Below, piece after piece: positions 34,967 through 46,953 of a stretch of DNA of 64,000 nucleotides (position 1 is the stretch's first letter; the number at the start of each line of letters is the position of its first letter). A model generated the notes under the pieces. The model was not told the origin of the DNA, did not search any database, and worked only from the letters and a program-made list of their open reading frames with translations. The DNA is from Thozetella sp. PMI_491. Lineage: Eukaryota; Ascomycota; Sordariomycetes; Chaetosphaeriales; Chaetosphaeriaceae. The position numbers and the translations under genes were made by a program. The DNA is taken from positions 1 through 64,000 of the forward strand of contig MU270054.1 of NCBI GenBank assembly GCA_021432635.1, in the 5' to 3' direction.

Positions 34967-37080
34967 ATGGGGAACGACGATGCACCCCAGGCCGAGGCCC
35001 GCTCCGCGGAGCCTGTCGCCGCGGCGCAGCAGCAGCAGCCGCCGCCGCCGTCGCCTGCTGTGGGGTCTGCCGCAAAAGCGGACGTGACCACGGCGGAGCC
35101 GAAGGCGGCCCCGGCTGCGGACTGGCCGGCGCTCGACGCCGACGACCACGCCACCGTGGCGGACGAGAAGGGCGTCGTCACGACGGACAGCGCCGCCGAG
35201 GCGAGCGCCACGACCATCGAGGCCGTGCAGGCGATTTGGGGCAAGTCGGGCCGCTGGACTGTGATTGCTGCGTACGTTTTGGGAGGCGCACTTAGTTGTG
35301 CAGCCATGTGCCGCCGAGATGCATCTATGCTAACACAGCCAATAGGCTTGCTCTCATCATGATTATCTAGTAAGCTTTCATGTTTATACTCGTAGTTGCG
35401 CTCTCATGGACCGGACCCGGTGCGAGTTCTCATTGGAGCTCGCCCTGTGTCCGAGGGGCGCCTCGGCGTGGTCCGCCCCTGCGGTACCTCGACCTGTGTT
35501 AGCTGGGCATGCTAACAGCCAGTGCAGTGAGATCGACAACTCGACGGTATACATCTACAATAACTACTCGACCTCTGACTTTGACTCCCTGTCACTCCTG
35601 GCCACCTTGGGTACGGCCACCTCCATCGTCTTCGCTGTGGTCAAGCCCCCGATCGCGAAGCTCTCCAACGTGATTGGGCGTGGGCAGACATACCTCATGA
35701 CCATCTCCTTCTACGTGCTCGGTTACATCCTCATGGCCTCGGCGTCGACTATCAACACGTACGCAGCCGGAGCTGTCTTCTACACGGTCGGCCAGTCCGG
35801 TACTAACATCATGACCGACATCGTCATCTCGGACATCACAACCGCGCGATGGCGTGCCTTCGCCATCGGTCTGTCCTTCTTCCCCTTCCTCATCACGCCC
35901 TGGTGCTCGGCCTTTATCGTCGAAAGCGTCATCGGCGGCATCGGCTGGCGCTGGGGCATCGGCATGTTAGCCATCCTGATGCCGTTCTGCGCGTCCTTCC
36001 TGATCACCACCCTGCTGTACTACCAGACGCGTGCCAAGAAGCTCGGCATCACCCCGCGCGCCCCCAAGATCACCCTCTACGAGTTCTGCTCCCAGATTGA
36101 CCTGGGCGGCATTATACTCTTCAGCGGTGGCCTGGCGCTCCTGCTGCTGCCCATGACCCTGGCTTCTAGCACGCCGAGCCAGTGGAAGACGCCGTGGCTC
36201 GATGCCCTCATCGCCGTCGGCGTCGTGCTTCTCATCGCGCTCCCTTTCTATGAGAAGTTCATGGCCAAGCATCCGATCGTACCCGTCCACTACTTCAAGA
36301 ATCTGACCATCGTCATCTGCCTATTCTTGATCACCACCGACTCGCTCGGGTTCGGCTGCTCCCACTCATACATCTACCCGTGGTCGGTCATCACGCACAA
36401 CTTCGAGCCGCGTACTGCCACGTTCTACATCTTTACCAACGGCGTCATGCAGTGCTTCGTCGGCATCATTGCCGGTCTGATAATGATGTACACCCGCCGG
36501 TACAAGTACCTCGCCATCACCGGCGCCGTCATCCGCCTCATCGGCTACGGCGTCATGTTGCGCCTCCGTGGCGCCGACAACAGCACCGCCGAGCTGTTCG
36601 TCGTGCAGCTGATCCAGGGCATCGGCAGCGGCATCATGCAGACCACCATGCTGGTCCCGGTGCAGATCAGCGTCCCGCACGCACAGATGCCGCAGATCAC
36701 GGCGCTGCTCATCTGCATGAGCTTCCTCGGAGGCAGCATCGGGAGCTGCATCGCCGGCGGAATCTACACGAACACGTTGAAGCCAGCGTTGCAGTACTAC
36801 CTCGGAGACTCTGCATCGCCGGAGCTAGTCGATTCGATATACAATTCGATCACGGGCACCTTGCCCGCGTGGGGAACCCCCGAGAGGACCGCCGTCAACC
36901 TTGCCGTAAGTCCCGCTGCAGAGCTCACGCTTACCCACTCACTGACCCGAGGTCTAGTACTCCGATGTTATGCGGTCCATGACCTACACCGCTCTCGGCG
37001 CCTCTGTTCCTGCCGTCTTCATTACTTGGTTCATGCCAAACCATGAGCTTCCAGACAAGAACAACCTTGTCGAGGATTAA
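34967..37080 (+). CDS. MFS transporter, siderophore-iron transporter type
   Basis: Four exons: 34,967-35,271, 35,346-35,369 (24 nt), 35,528-36,905 and 36,958-37,080, giving 609 aa. Phases fit only when the 24-nt exon is included, which restores the run ALALIMIIYEIDNSTVYIY. The first about 90 residues are hydrophilic, Ala/Pro/Gln-rich and cytosolic. Then follow about 12-14 hydrophobic helices. The EIDNSTVYIYNNY motif after the first helix and the late loop with YYLGD are characteristic of the fungal Sit/Mir siderophore-iron:H+ symporters of the plasma membrane. The cargo cannot be told from sequence. No siderophore synthesis gene lies nearby. Such genes are usually repressed by iron through a GATA factor; I did not identify its sites with confidence. 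Confidence 0.92.
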
Positions 37081-37501
37081 GCAGCCCCTGGGGTTTAGAA
37101 GTTGAGCTCTGTGGCTTCCTGCGGCTGCCTATCTCCCTGTTCGTGGGATAGGCTTTCTTGAGAGGTCATCAGCTCGCCTGCGGTGTACAGGCTAGTATGA
37201 TCGCGCTACATAGCTCAAATTAAACCTGATTCATCTCCAAACTTCCAAAGCATGTTTCATCTGGGATGATCATCACATTTGTAAGCACGATGGAGGATTC
37301 GAAGACGTTTCCGTTGATGGGGATCCCCCTTAGCCATTTAGGTACACTGGCGTTGAACCATTGTCCAGTGTATCTAGCAGCCATCTCCTTAGGCATCAAC
37401 TCCTGCCTCAGAGTCCAGCAGGCCGGGCCACAGACCTCTCCGGCATCTGTTTCTCCCTGGCGCTTGCAAGGTACGCTCAAGATGCGCCATTCCTAGATAA
37501 T
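37081..37501. other. Convergent 3' spacer
   Basis: Lies between the ends of two convergent genes. A minus-strand frame at 37,220-37,480 (86 codons, no ATG at its head) includes the run ARYTGQWFNASVPKWLRG, which looks more protein-like than chance, but neither a start nor exons could be assigned. Confidence 0.4.
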
Positions 37502-38896
37502 CTACTCACTATCTGATCCGGCGAGCCGGTCTACTACCGCCTCATTCTCGACATCGACAACAAAGCTCTCCCAGTCCTCTACGTTGAGCATCGAGAACTT
37601 GGGCTTGATAGTCTCTACGATCTCGTGGGCGCTGCGTCCGAGCTCCAGCAGATCTCGGACGACGTCCCTCACCTTCTCTAGGATTTCCGTGTCCGCTTGG
37701 TGGGCGGCCTTCGGTTGGGCAATAGGCGTCGACGCGACCGCGCCGGAGCTCCGTGTCGGAGGGGACGTATCGGGCTCGGGCGCCGTCGTCGGTCGCGGTG
37801 TAGCACCTGAATACAGTGACTCCTGATAGTTCATGCTGGGACATCGGCCTGCTGCCCTCGCTGAGTTGACCATTTCATGGAACTCAAAGAAGTTCTTAGT
37901 CGGTAGGAAGCCCTCGGACCTCTCGACTCTCTTATCCTTGTCGGCGTCGAATTTCTTGCTGTCCTTGAAGCGCTTGAGCGGGCGGGTGTCCATAACTGGC
38001 GAGTCGTCAGCGAGGCGCTTCGGGTGATAGAAGCCCTTGGCGGCGCTCGAGGCGTTCTCTGTCTCCATGTCCTCATTGCTAGACTCTTCCACGCTCTGAT
38101 TCTCGCTACTATGATGACTCTGGGTTGCTTCTAGATCGGCCTCCAGCCCGCATGAGTTGTCAGAAGCGTTATTTTCGCTGGTCTTGGGCCAAGCTCCCGA
38201 GCTCGGGGGAATATCTGCCTCGTTCTTGGATCCAGTTGACGTCTCTCCGTACCGGAGCGACGCCGCGCTTTTCAAATTCAGGGCCACGACATCGTCGCCA
38301 ATTTCCGTCAGATCGATCATGAAACCGGGAGTCCGCGCGCTGACATCAAACTGAGGAAGAGAGTCTGGGTGGAGGTCGGACCGAGAGCGGTTCGATGTGA
38401 CCCACGCCGTGTAGCTGACGGGCAGGTGGTCCCGGAGAACAGGGATATCCGCTATGCGAGTCCAGCCCATCTCCAGAGCCAAGATGGCAGTCTCGGGGTT
38501 AATGTCGTCGACGTACACGTCAGGAAGCGCTCGAACATGCCCGTGGTATGAGATGTACCCTGCGTTCCGTCGCTTCTCGAGATCGCGGGAGAGTATGGCC
38601 TCGGCTTCCGAGTCGGCGAGACCGACTATCACTTCCCGCATGTGTGCTTCATCGACCTTGTCTTCCGACCAAGAACCGAAGTCCTGGACCTGAAACTCGG
38701 CTTCAAGGATCCGGCTGGCGAGGGCAGCTTCACGGATGGCTCGGGAGTATTCGGACCAGGTTAAAACGCCCATTTGCATGTCAGAGAGGGTCACCTGGCT
38801 GGGCTTGGAGGATGCGCCGTCCACGGATTTATCCATCTGGTCGTCTGGCATTATGATTTGATCTTCCGGTGCACATTTCGGCGGGTCTCGATCCAT
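37502..38896 (-). CDS. Uncharacterised acidic fungal protein
   Basis: A single uninterrupted frame of 464 codons starting at an ATG. The N-terminal part (residues about 35-200) is the more ordered-looking one, with LTWSEYSRAIREAALASRI and GYISYHGHVRALPDVYVDD. It is followed by a disordered, Ser/Asn/Glu-rich middle with a basic patch (TRPLKRFKDSKKF) that could be a nuclear localisation signal. The C-terminus (about 400-464) is helical. There is no signal peptide or membrane segment. I do not recognise a family; a nuclear regulatory role would be guesswork. It is convergent with the MFS transporter. Confidence 0.75.
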   Translation of the reverse strand: MDRDPPKCAPEDQIIMPDDQMDKSVDGASSKPSQVTLSDMQMGVLTWSEYSRAIREAALASRILEAEFQVQDFGSWSEDKVDEAHMREVIVGLADSEAEAILSRDLEKRRNAGYISYHGHVRALPDVYVDDINPETAILALEMGWTRIADIPVLRDHLPVSYTAWVTSNRSRSDLHPDSLPQFDVSARTPGFMIDLTEIGDDVVALNLKSAASLRYGETSTGSKNEADIPPSSGAWPKTSENNASDNSCGLEADLEATQSHHSSENQSVEESSNEDMETENASSAAKGFYHPKRLADDSPVMDTRPLKRFKDSKKFDADKDKRVERSEGFLPTKNFFEFHEMVNSARAAGRCPSMNYQESLYSGATPRPTTAPEPDTSPPTRSSGAVASTPIAQPKAAHQADTEILEKVRDVVRDLLELGRSAHEIVETIKPKFSMLNVEDWESFVVDVENEAVVDRLAGSDSE

Positions 38897-41325
38897 GGGT
38901 GGTTCGGTGTTCGTCGGCTAGGCTGCTGGTCAGCGACTTGCCAAGTCTCTTTGTCGTTGCGGTGAGTGAACGGTACTTGAGAGACTCCTGCACTCAGACC
39001 TTGGCCCATGGTACCTGAGGCTATCTTCTTCAGTTGGCCTCCGCCCTGTTGAATCTCAGGCCGTACCTTGGAGTTTAAAGGTAGAGGAATATTGGGAATG
39101 CGATGTAACGGCTACCTTCAGCGATTGCGAGATGCTTTCAGGGCTGCCTTAGGTAGTCTGCTCAGGCTCCAAACTTCAAGTGAAAATATGGAGTTTAGTC
39201 CGTCAACGGTGGGTGAAAAAAATTCAGGCGTGAAAAAAGCATGAGCCAATAGACAAATGCTCGTGTTTACGATCTTGGATGCCATGGATTTGATTTTGGG
39301 GAAGCCTTGGACTTCAGAGGCTTTCCTATTGTCAGCTAGATAAGGCACGCTCTGCCAGCACAATACAGTACCCCGGTTGATATTTCACTCCTCCTCCCAC
39401 ATATTTTGGAATATACACATAGTTGATTGCGTCATGAATAATGACTGGTTAATCAAAGCAGCACTGATTCTTCAGCGTCCGGGGGCGATCCTTGGGTTGG
39501 CCTGACTTGTCGACTTCTGCGGCTTCTCGCAAAATAACTTCCTGGGTAGAGAATGCTGCTTCGACGGTATAAAATTTCCTCTCCGTTGGCTCAGTGAGGA
39601 GGGCATCTGGACTGTTGTCACGACAACCTCCAAACTGTGGCGACCCCGGGGTATGTGCAAAAGCTACAGACCTTATGGCTGGCTATCATGTTCTTGGTGG
39701 CTGGTACATACCGAAGCACAAAGATTGAAGATCTTGACCTCTCCCGGTCAACCATGTCATGATAAGCCAACTCCCAGAGTATCTCCACGGTATCGATTGC
39801 AAGAAGCAGATGGGGCTATACTGGAAGGTCGAAAGAGCCGCCACCGCTGAGAAGCGCCGCGTGGATCTAGATCCGAGACACTGTCAAGGGCAAAATTCCC
39901 GAGACCTGGATCTCCTCCCTCTTTTCACGTTCCTCTGGCCATATTATAGTCGGTCTCACGTCCCAATGCAGACATGACCTGCTGAACTGCGTTAGTGATA
40001 GAAGCCAGTTGGAGTTTTAGATGTTGGGCGACGATCTCTCCCCGAATGGTGACCATGGCCCGTTCCCCGAGGCTTAAGGGATCGGATTTTTTCTGAGGGC
40101 CGCATTCCAATCCTTCTGTCCTATCACATCCGCATGTGATCTAGTGGTTCGCTGTGCTCGCGATGCGAGCACACATGCCCTCTCCTCCCGTGTCCCGGGG
40201 TTTCATTCAAGCCCAGAGGAAGGATTTATTCTGCTTAGAACCTAACATAGTATCTTAGTAAATGCTTAGGGCCGACGATGGACAATACGGCGACACTGCA
40301 AAGAGAAATAGTATCCTTGCCACCTTCGCCTCTTTGCGCCAAGTTGGCGATGGTGAGAAAATGATTCGAAATCTGCCGTATCCATTAGCATTGATATTAT
40401 GTAGGCCTGCGTGTTCAAGGCATCTTGCCACTATCAGTCATCACATACGCTTCAGCGCCGTAGCCCCTTTCGATCCTCAAAGTAGCCATTATCGGTGCTT
40501 GGCATCGAAGCCATCCCCCGAGATAAGGTAGAGCACAGCAGATCATTTCTACAAGGATCGACGGGGGGCGCAAGGGAGGTGCCATAGCGGGGTTGGGATA
40601 GCCGTTCCTAAGACTGCCCGGCCTCCTTGTCATCAAGGCTACCTAGGCTACCATAATGCCGGAGCCTTCGAAATTGCCCACGTGAGCGAGCGGCACCATC
40701 TCAAGGTAGGACAGCCTTGAATTTTGGGATGTTTGGCAATGTTTTAAATTCTTCCCGATATCTACATGTTTAAAATATGTTTCCATCGCATGTTGCAAAA
40801 TGGACGTTGGAATGTAGATGAAGTCAAGTAGTCCCGAGCCCTCTCCACCCTAGATGTAGGTAGATCTAGTATAGGTTAAGCTCTTCCCACCTACGGTATA
40901 CCCTCTGATCGAGACATATTTCTTTCCCTGTTCACTCATCATTGATTTTCCCTTATGTCATGATCGACGACTACAAGGAGTAGCCCGGGCTCGAAAGGAG
41001 ACGTCGGCTGGCGAGGGTCAGCAAGCCCGGACGATAATTAGGGCTTGCCTTTTTTTAATACTCCGCTAAAGCATTACTTTCTCCCTGAGCTTTTATTTTC
41101 ATTACTACCGTTACGCTTGGACAAAAGATTTGGCTGAGAGATGTCTCCACCTCACATTCCGGACTCGGGAGGTCGCGAGAATCAGGGTCAAGAACCCCAA
41201 GGAACCGGTCAGCCCCCTAAAAGCAACCGGAGCGTATAGATCAAGGAACTCTAACTCTGGGTTTCCAAGGCTCCGAGAGAATAATCAATTTAAATGGAGA
41301 AGAAAGCCTCGGTCTTGCCACCGAC
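38897..41325. other. Long spacer with no supported gene
   Basis: About 2.4 kb with only short frames on both strands. Patches are AT-rich (39,180-39,450, 40,730-40,830, 41,030-41,110). A strong hairpin stands at 40,153-40,173 (separate entry). Short frames such as 39,118-39,363 (minus) or 40,262-40,531 (plus) show no domain or intron support. The last few hundred bases probably serve as promoter of the ThrE-like gene. Confidence 0.45.
40153..40173. repeat. Perfect 9-bp hairpin in a tRNA-like setting
   Basis: TGTGCTCGC, three bases GAT, then GCGAGCACA form a perfect 9-bp stem. GCATGTG just upstream (near 40,130) and CACATGC (40,172-40,178) can also pair. A box-A-like string TGATCTAGTGG precedes it. 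The usual TTCGANTCC box is absent (GGGTTTCATTC follows near 40,198), so this is not a functional tRNA as it stands. Confidence 0.4.
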
Positions 41326-43927
41326 ATGGTGTTTCCTGGAACATTTACTACGCCAACAAGAGATGTCCCTCCCCCAGTCGAAGGGCCAGGGAATCGCTCG
41401 TTCTCTTGGCCTTTCAGCGCCCAGAAAAGACCACCGGGGACTTCTATGGCAACACCAGATAAGAGCATAAACTTCGACTCCCGGAGTCAAGAGAGCCTTA
41501 GCATAGCTTTGAGCCGGATCCTGCAGCCTCAAGACTATGTAGGGCAGATTGCTCGGCCCAGGCCGGCGCTCAGAAGATGTGGCACTCGACGACATTCATG
41601 CGAGTCGGCGGTACTTCAGGAGGGAATAGAGATGCAGCCTCATGCAGGGCACCTCGCTTCCGGGTTCGGTATAGGGCGAGAGGCATTTTACGATGACGAT
41701 GAGACTGTGGCAGGCACCCCTCATGCCATGTTCTGCAGCGGCGCCTCGAGCGACCTTGAAGAAGAATGGAGAGGCATGATGGGAAGTAAAGATTATTCTT
41801 CTGAAAACGCGCCAAGGCCACAAGAAGTCGCCTGCGAGTTGGTTCAGACCCATACCCTCGGCCATCCATGTCTTCTACAGAGAGGCAACGGGCCTAGCCA
41901 GTCATCATCTCTGGCCGACCCCATGGACTCTCTCTCCCGAGTGAATCCAACCAATGGAGGAGTTCTGGGAAATCTTCTGAAGCTCTACGGAAAGGGCGAC
42001 GAAACAGCGCACGCTGGTAGTTACCAGAGAATCCCGGGCTCCCCTGTCCGAACCCCTCCGGTGTCGCGGCCAAGCAGCCCCCGTGCACGAAAATCGCTCC
42101 ATCGAAGATGTGGATTCTATCAGCATAATTCAAATTCAACGCTAACAAAATTCATCGAGTCGACAGCAACACTCCTGCCGCCGCCACAGGATGAGGTTTC
42201 CGACGGGAAGGAGAAGGGCGGATCTAGTTGCGTACCAGACCACGAAGAGCCGGAGAAGCCTGTAGAAGACGAGCTCGGCTTGCTCGGGGGGCGGCGCGAG
42301 GAGAAGGAGACCCATGTTGCGACGCAAATTGCAGAAATTCTCAGCCGGCACCGCTACCTCGTCAAACTCTGCCGTGCCATGATGGCATACGGCGCACCGA
42401 CGCACCGGCTCGAGGTATATATGGCTCGGTCTGCCCGGGTCCTCGGCGTCGATGGTCAGTTCTTCCACCTCCCCGGCACCATGATTATCTCATTCGATGA
42501 CCGCTATACGCACACGACCGAGGTCAAGATCGTGCGTGCCGTGCCGGACATCGACCTCGCGAAGCTAGAGGAGGTGCATGATGTGTACAAGCTGATCATG
42601 CACGAGATGATAGGCGTGGACGAGGCGACCCGTCGCCTAGAGGAGATCGAGCGGCGAGACGGCGAATTCACGACCGCTGTCCGCGTGATGATCAATGGGT
42701 TATGCGCCGCCATAATCTGCATCATGAACTTCGAGGGCCGGCCGATAGACGTGCCCGTCAGTTTTTGCCTCGGATGCTTTGTTGCCTACCTTCAGTTCAT
42801 CCCTTCTGCGTCCAGCGACCTATTTGCGCATGTGTGCGACATCACCGCAGCTGTCTTGACATCCTTCTTATCGCGGGCGCTTGGCTCGCTCAGCGGCGGT
42901 GGAGTATTCTGTTTCTCCTCGTTGGCCCAGTCGTCGGTCGCCTCCGTCGTACCCGGTTACATGTTTGTCTGCGGAAATCTAGAACTTCTGAGCAATCACA
43001 TGGTATCCGGCTCTGCTCGAATCCTCTGTGGGTGTATTTCCTGAAACTCTCTCATTAGGCCTGTCGAGAGCTTCTTCCGTGCTGACGTTTCTTCGTCAAG
43101 ACTCAATGATGTACACAATATTTATAGGCTACGGCATCACTATCGGTTCGGTCCTGTACGGGTACATCGACCAAAACGCCATAAGCCAGCTGCACTGCTC
43201 GGTCGGGGAGCAGTGGTATGAGCAGCGACCGAATCCCTTCCTAAATCTTGTCCTCGCCATCCCCCTCGTACTGACAATCTGCATCCTATACCAGGCTAAG
43301 TGGAGCCAGATGCCAGTCATGCTTCTCGTCTGCATTCCAGGATATGCCGTCAACTTTTTCTCCCTTCGGGCGTTCACAGGTAGCAGGATCATGGCCGGCT
43401 CGCTCAGCGGCCTCTGCATCGGCCTCCTCGCCAATGCACACTCGCGGCTTGGACACTATGTTAACGCCTGGTGGGTTTCAACCTGGGAAAGGCACGTAGC
43501 GCCGCGGGCATGGCGAATCCAGAAAGGTAGGCGGAACGAGCGGCTGTTCTTCGCCTACGGCCGAGCCACAGACCCCGAATCCCAGCGTGCGCAGAGCCCT
43601 GCGCCAAGTAAACGACGGATGCGCGGCCCCGGGCTTGCAGCTGTGGCTATGCTGCCCGCCATCTTGGTCTTTGTGCCATCTGGTCTCGCACTCAGTGGGT
43701 CTTTGCTCGCCGGGGTCAGCAGCGCGGACATGGTGACGCGCAATGGAACGATCCACACGGGATCCCCCGGCACCTGGAACTCGCCGTCCGTCGACCTCCA
43801 AAGCGCGGCCTCCAGCTTGCTAGGAACCGTTATCCAGGCTTCCACAAGCCTCTCGGTCGGACTGTCGATCAGCGCCCTTCTGGTCTATCCGCTCGGGAAA
43901 AGGAGGAGCGGGCTGTTTTCATTTTGA
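41326..43927 (+). CDS. ThrE/Prm10-type membrane transporter (DUF1212 family)
   Basis: Two exons, 41,326-43,027 and 43,101-43,927, joined by a 73-nt intron (GTGGGT donor, TCAAG acceptor) in phase 1; the junction restores ARILYSMMYTIFIGYGITIG, giving about 842 aa. Residues 1 to about 320 are hydrophilic and disordered. The first ThrE domain follows, with RAMMAYGAPTHRLEVYM and PGTMIISFDD, then a hydrophobic half with five predicted helices. The second exon holds the second ThrE-like half (WYEQRPNPFLN, GYAVNFFSLRAF, then further helices). Bacterial ThrE proteins export threonine and serine; yeast Prm10 is a pheromone-regulated membrane protein of unknown role. The start is uncertain: ATG 41,443 (MATPDKS) is an alternative. 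Confidence 0.88.
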
Positions 43928-45375
43928 CATTTAGGTGTCTCGTATGCTTAGAGTATCGCGCACTCGGTGTATGTAAGAAAGGAGAAAACAGTTGATATGT
44001 CATGCATTAATGAAGGGCAGTAGGTGCCGATAGAGGATGGATGATGGTCGCATTCAGAGCAGGTGGTCACTCTGCAAAATATTTACAAATGTATCTCATA
44101 ATGCTAGCATTTTCATAAGCGAGTATCTATTCTCCTCTAGCACGAGTGAAGGCGACAGGTGTTTATGGTTATCCTCACCGAGACCTAAAGAAGGGCTTAT
44201 ATGGCGACTTAAGTCTCTTCCGCCCCAGCTCAGACCTGATTCGGGCTGGCTTAGGAGTGGCAATGCACTTTATGGTATTTGTAGGCCGCACCCTGCCGCA
44301 GCTAAGGGTATATTCCAGGGGGTTCTTATTGAACTAGTTTACCCGAGATTTTGCTGCATAGATTGCCATAGACTACTGTTAAAACTGAATATATTTATAC
44401 TCGTCGTAAAGTACGTAAGAGCTTATTTTCCGAGATTAAATATATAAAAAGAACTAAACCGTAGCTCGCCTAGTTGTAGCCTAGAGTATTAAAAACAGCA
44501 ATAACTATCAAATACTAAACCACTTTAAAGTCACAAAATCTAAAATATTATAAACGATTAAGATTTCCCACAGTCCTCCGGGAACCCGCGTGGGAATTCC
44601 CTCATTTCCCATGGGTTTTACGGGACGCCCTATTTAGTCCCACGGGAACTATTGGGACGGGTTCCCGCACGGTCTAGTTGGGAATTGCTAGGGCCTAGTG
44701 TGTGGACTCGTCAACCCTTGCCCGTTTCAAACCACCCCGGATTCTGAGATTACCCCAGTTATCTCTGATTATAACTTCTTCAGTCAGGAGCTAATTCTTT
44801 AATTAAGAGCTGTTCTGGCCAGAAAAGCACCTAATCAACCAGTATTCTCAACAATGAATATCACCTCACATACACCTAGCCACTACACCAGACACTACAG
44901 ACTTTGAACATCTAAGCTTGATGGCTATCGGTGAGAATAATATAGAATTGATCAGCCGGACTGATAATAATATTAAATGAATCCTTATGCGTCATTTGCA
45001 GTACATTCCTCTTATCTTGCTTTTTCCTGTTTGTACAGCAATAATATCCATCACGGCCGCGTACGCATATGATGATCTCTCACCGATTTAGGGCGGTATT
45101 GGACCCACTCCTTGAGCCATTGAAAGATAATCCCCCGTGATTTGGTACTGTGAACCTCGCTTTTTTCACTGGAGCGATGCCTGAGCTTGTCTAGCAGCAA
45201 AATGCCAGTATGACCTCGCGTCGAACAGTTCGTCCACATGACCGGAACACTTACTAAATATTGCTTCTCCTGCTTGACACACTGTTTGGATACAGAAACC
45301 AATGGCCATGATCTGCCCATAAGTTAGCCCATTGCATTGTCCCCATAAGAAGATCCAAATATCTCTTTTGACTGT
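43928..45375. other. AT-rich spacer with a palindrome-rich patch
   Basis: No gene is supported. 44,380-44,570 is AT-rich, like decayed repeat DNA. 44,573-44,700 holds a dense set of GGGAA/TTCCC palindromes (separate entry). Frames at 44,037-44,447 (plus) and 45,051-45,320 (minus) show no domains. Confidence 0.45.
44579..44667. repeat. Inverted repeat cluster of CGGGAACCCG type
   Basis: CGGGAACCCG at 44,579-44,588 is answered by its exact reverse complement CGGGTTCCCG at 44,658-44,667. Between them lie the palindrome GGGAATTCCC (44,592-44,601), TTTCCCATGGG and TCCCACGGGAA. The cluster looks like subterminal repeats of a small non-autonomous DNA transposon or a multimeric protein-binding site. 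No target duplicate was recognised. Confidence 0.45.
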
Positions 45376-46334
45376 TCACGAACCACAATAATAGAGTACC
45401 AAGGTAGCCCAGAGAAGTAGGAACTCGATCATGGCGAAGAGGATGTTGAGCCACCCACGAATAAAGGCCCCTAGGAAGTGAATCCGTTCTGATACGGCCA
45501 CTATGCTGTCCAGCTGATTGCTTAAGCCTAGCGCAATTACCGCGAGCAGTGCACAAAATAGATAAAGGGACGCTGACACCCTTATGAGCACCTGGGCACA
45601 AAATAAACCTTCTCACACGGTTCGTCAATGAAGCCTCGTTGTTTTCCATACGCTGAGGTGAAGAAGCTGAAGATTGCCAGCGCCGTCGAGCCGAGGAGGC
45701 CGATTGGTATCAAGGCCGTCTCTAGGGCAGTGAAACCTAGGCCATGTCCGTGTGAGAAACGTGTTATTTAAATACTTGGTACGTTGGCGGTGGCATACCT
45801 ACCGTCAATTCGTACAGCGTCTCCATCTTTGGTAGGTAAGCCCAAAAAGCTATCTGAGCTGACATCCCGAAATACATAATGCCTTGGAAGTATGTATCGA
45901 CTAGTAAGTCGTATTCTGTGGTCGTGTTTCGTGTATCAAGTCGGTATCCAATTAGGAAGAACAGAGCGGAGAGGATAGCTATGGAGGCATATGCTACGAT
46001 GGCCTGGAATACTATTAGCGACCCCATTACTCGTAAAATAAAGGGCTGATGTTTAGGTTCTCACTCCTAATCTAGCTCTGTCGGCGTTGCCCGTAAAGAG
46101 CAAGGATGAGCACAAAATGCCGTTGCACGAAATCCCAATCTGGTGGGAAACATCCTTGGTGAATGAATCTAACTCAAGCTGAGATGACAAGAAAACATCA
46201 GACACATTGTTGCCTGGACGAAGCAATCCTCTCAATAGAGTCATTGGCGAATCTGATGCTCCTCCGTGAAGTGCATTGTACAGGTCTGCCGATGCCGTGC
46301 AGTTAATACCGAAATCAAATAGTTTCGTTGTCAT
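45376..46334 (-). CDS. Multi-pass membrane protein, function unknown
   Basis: Four proposed exons: 46,334-46,065, 46,003-45,799, 45,736-45,652 and 45,580-45,376, about 254 aa. The first two introns give coherent joints (ARLG to AIVAYASIAIL; LTVG to FTALETALIPIG). The last joint is less certain: the frame change is real, but the chosen donor (GTATGG) and acceptor (CATAAG) leave a short loop between helices. The N-terminal 90 residues are hydrophilic with several Cys, perhaps extracellular. At least six hydrophobic segments follow, ending SNQLDSIVAVSERIHFLGAF, IRGWLNILFAMIEFLLLWAT. I do not recognise the family; fungal membrane sensors of this size are common. Divergent from the PAQR gene. Confidence 0.65.
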
Positions 46335-46953
46335 GATCCAGCATTATTTACTCATCACGATTTTAAAGGAGAATTCGGGTTCATCACAGGGTTGGAGGAA
46401 ACGGCAGCGTAAATCGAGGTGCAAAGCTTCATGTAGTTGAGACGGGGGCAAGGATTACGGGATGACTGGGATGCAACGACCCCTGCATATCAGCTCCGTG
46501 AAAATCGCATTGTGGTTGCTGTTGGTTTGGCCGAGAGGCCCATTTGAGCCTACCAGCATCCAGTCCAACTGATAGCCTTTCAAATTACGCGCCCGCGTTA
46601 TTGACTAGCTCGGGCTAGGAGTTCGGGTGTTCCGAGCCAACAAACCAACCGTCGCAACCCCCCCCTCCCCCCGACGGCGGGCTCGCGTGGCATTTGGTCT
46701 TGCTATACCATCGAACATTTTGTATGCGATTTTTGGGGGTTAGTCTGGGTGGGATGTCCCGCTCGGTGATAGATTACGCTAGCTGCTAACTTAAAAGATG
46801 CCTGAAGTTCGATACCAAAGCTGAACCATCTGCATTTATCTTAAAACTTAAGACGAACTCCTTTGCATACACCATCCCCAGTCTCCCTCACAATTTTAAT
46901 CTGACCCTTAGTCAAAGGGCTGAGAGAGACCTTCGATCTTATATCTTGCCAGA
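46335..46953. promoter_or_regulatory. Divergent promoter region
   Basis: About 620 bp between the start codons of the membrane protein (minus) and the PAQR gene (plus). It contains a C-rich run CCCCCCCTCCCCCC near 46,659-46,672 and no supported frame. Confidence 0.5.

Noticed and set aside
46007-46064. Frame-shift mutation in the multi-pass membrane protein at the end of the first exon
   Set aside because: A normal 61-nt GT-AG intron (46,064-46,004) with a branch-like CTAAT restores the frame, so no mutation is needed.
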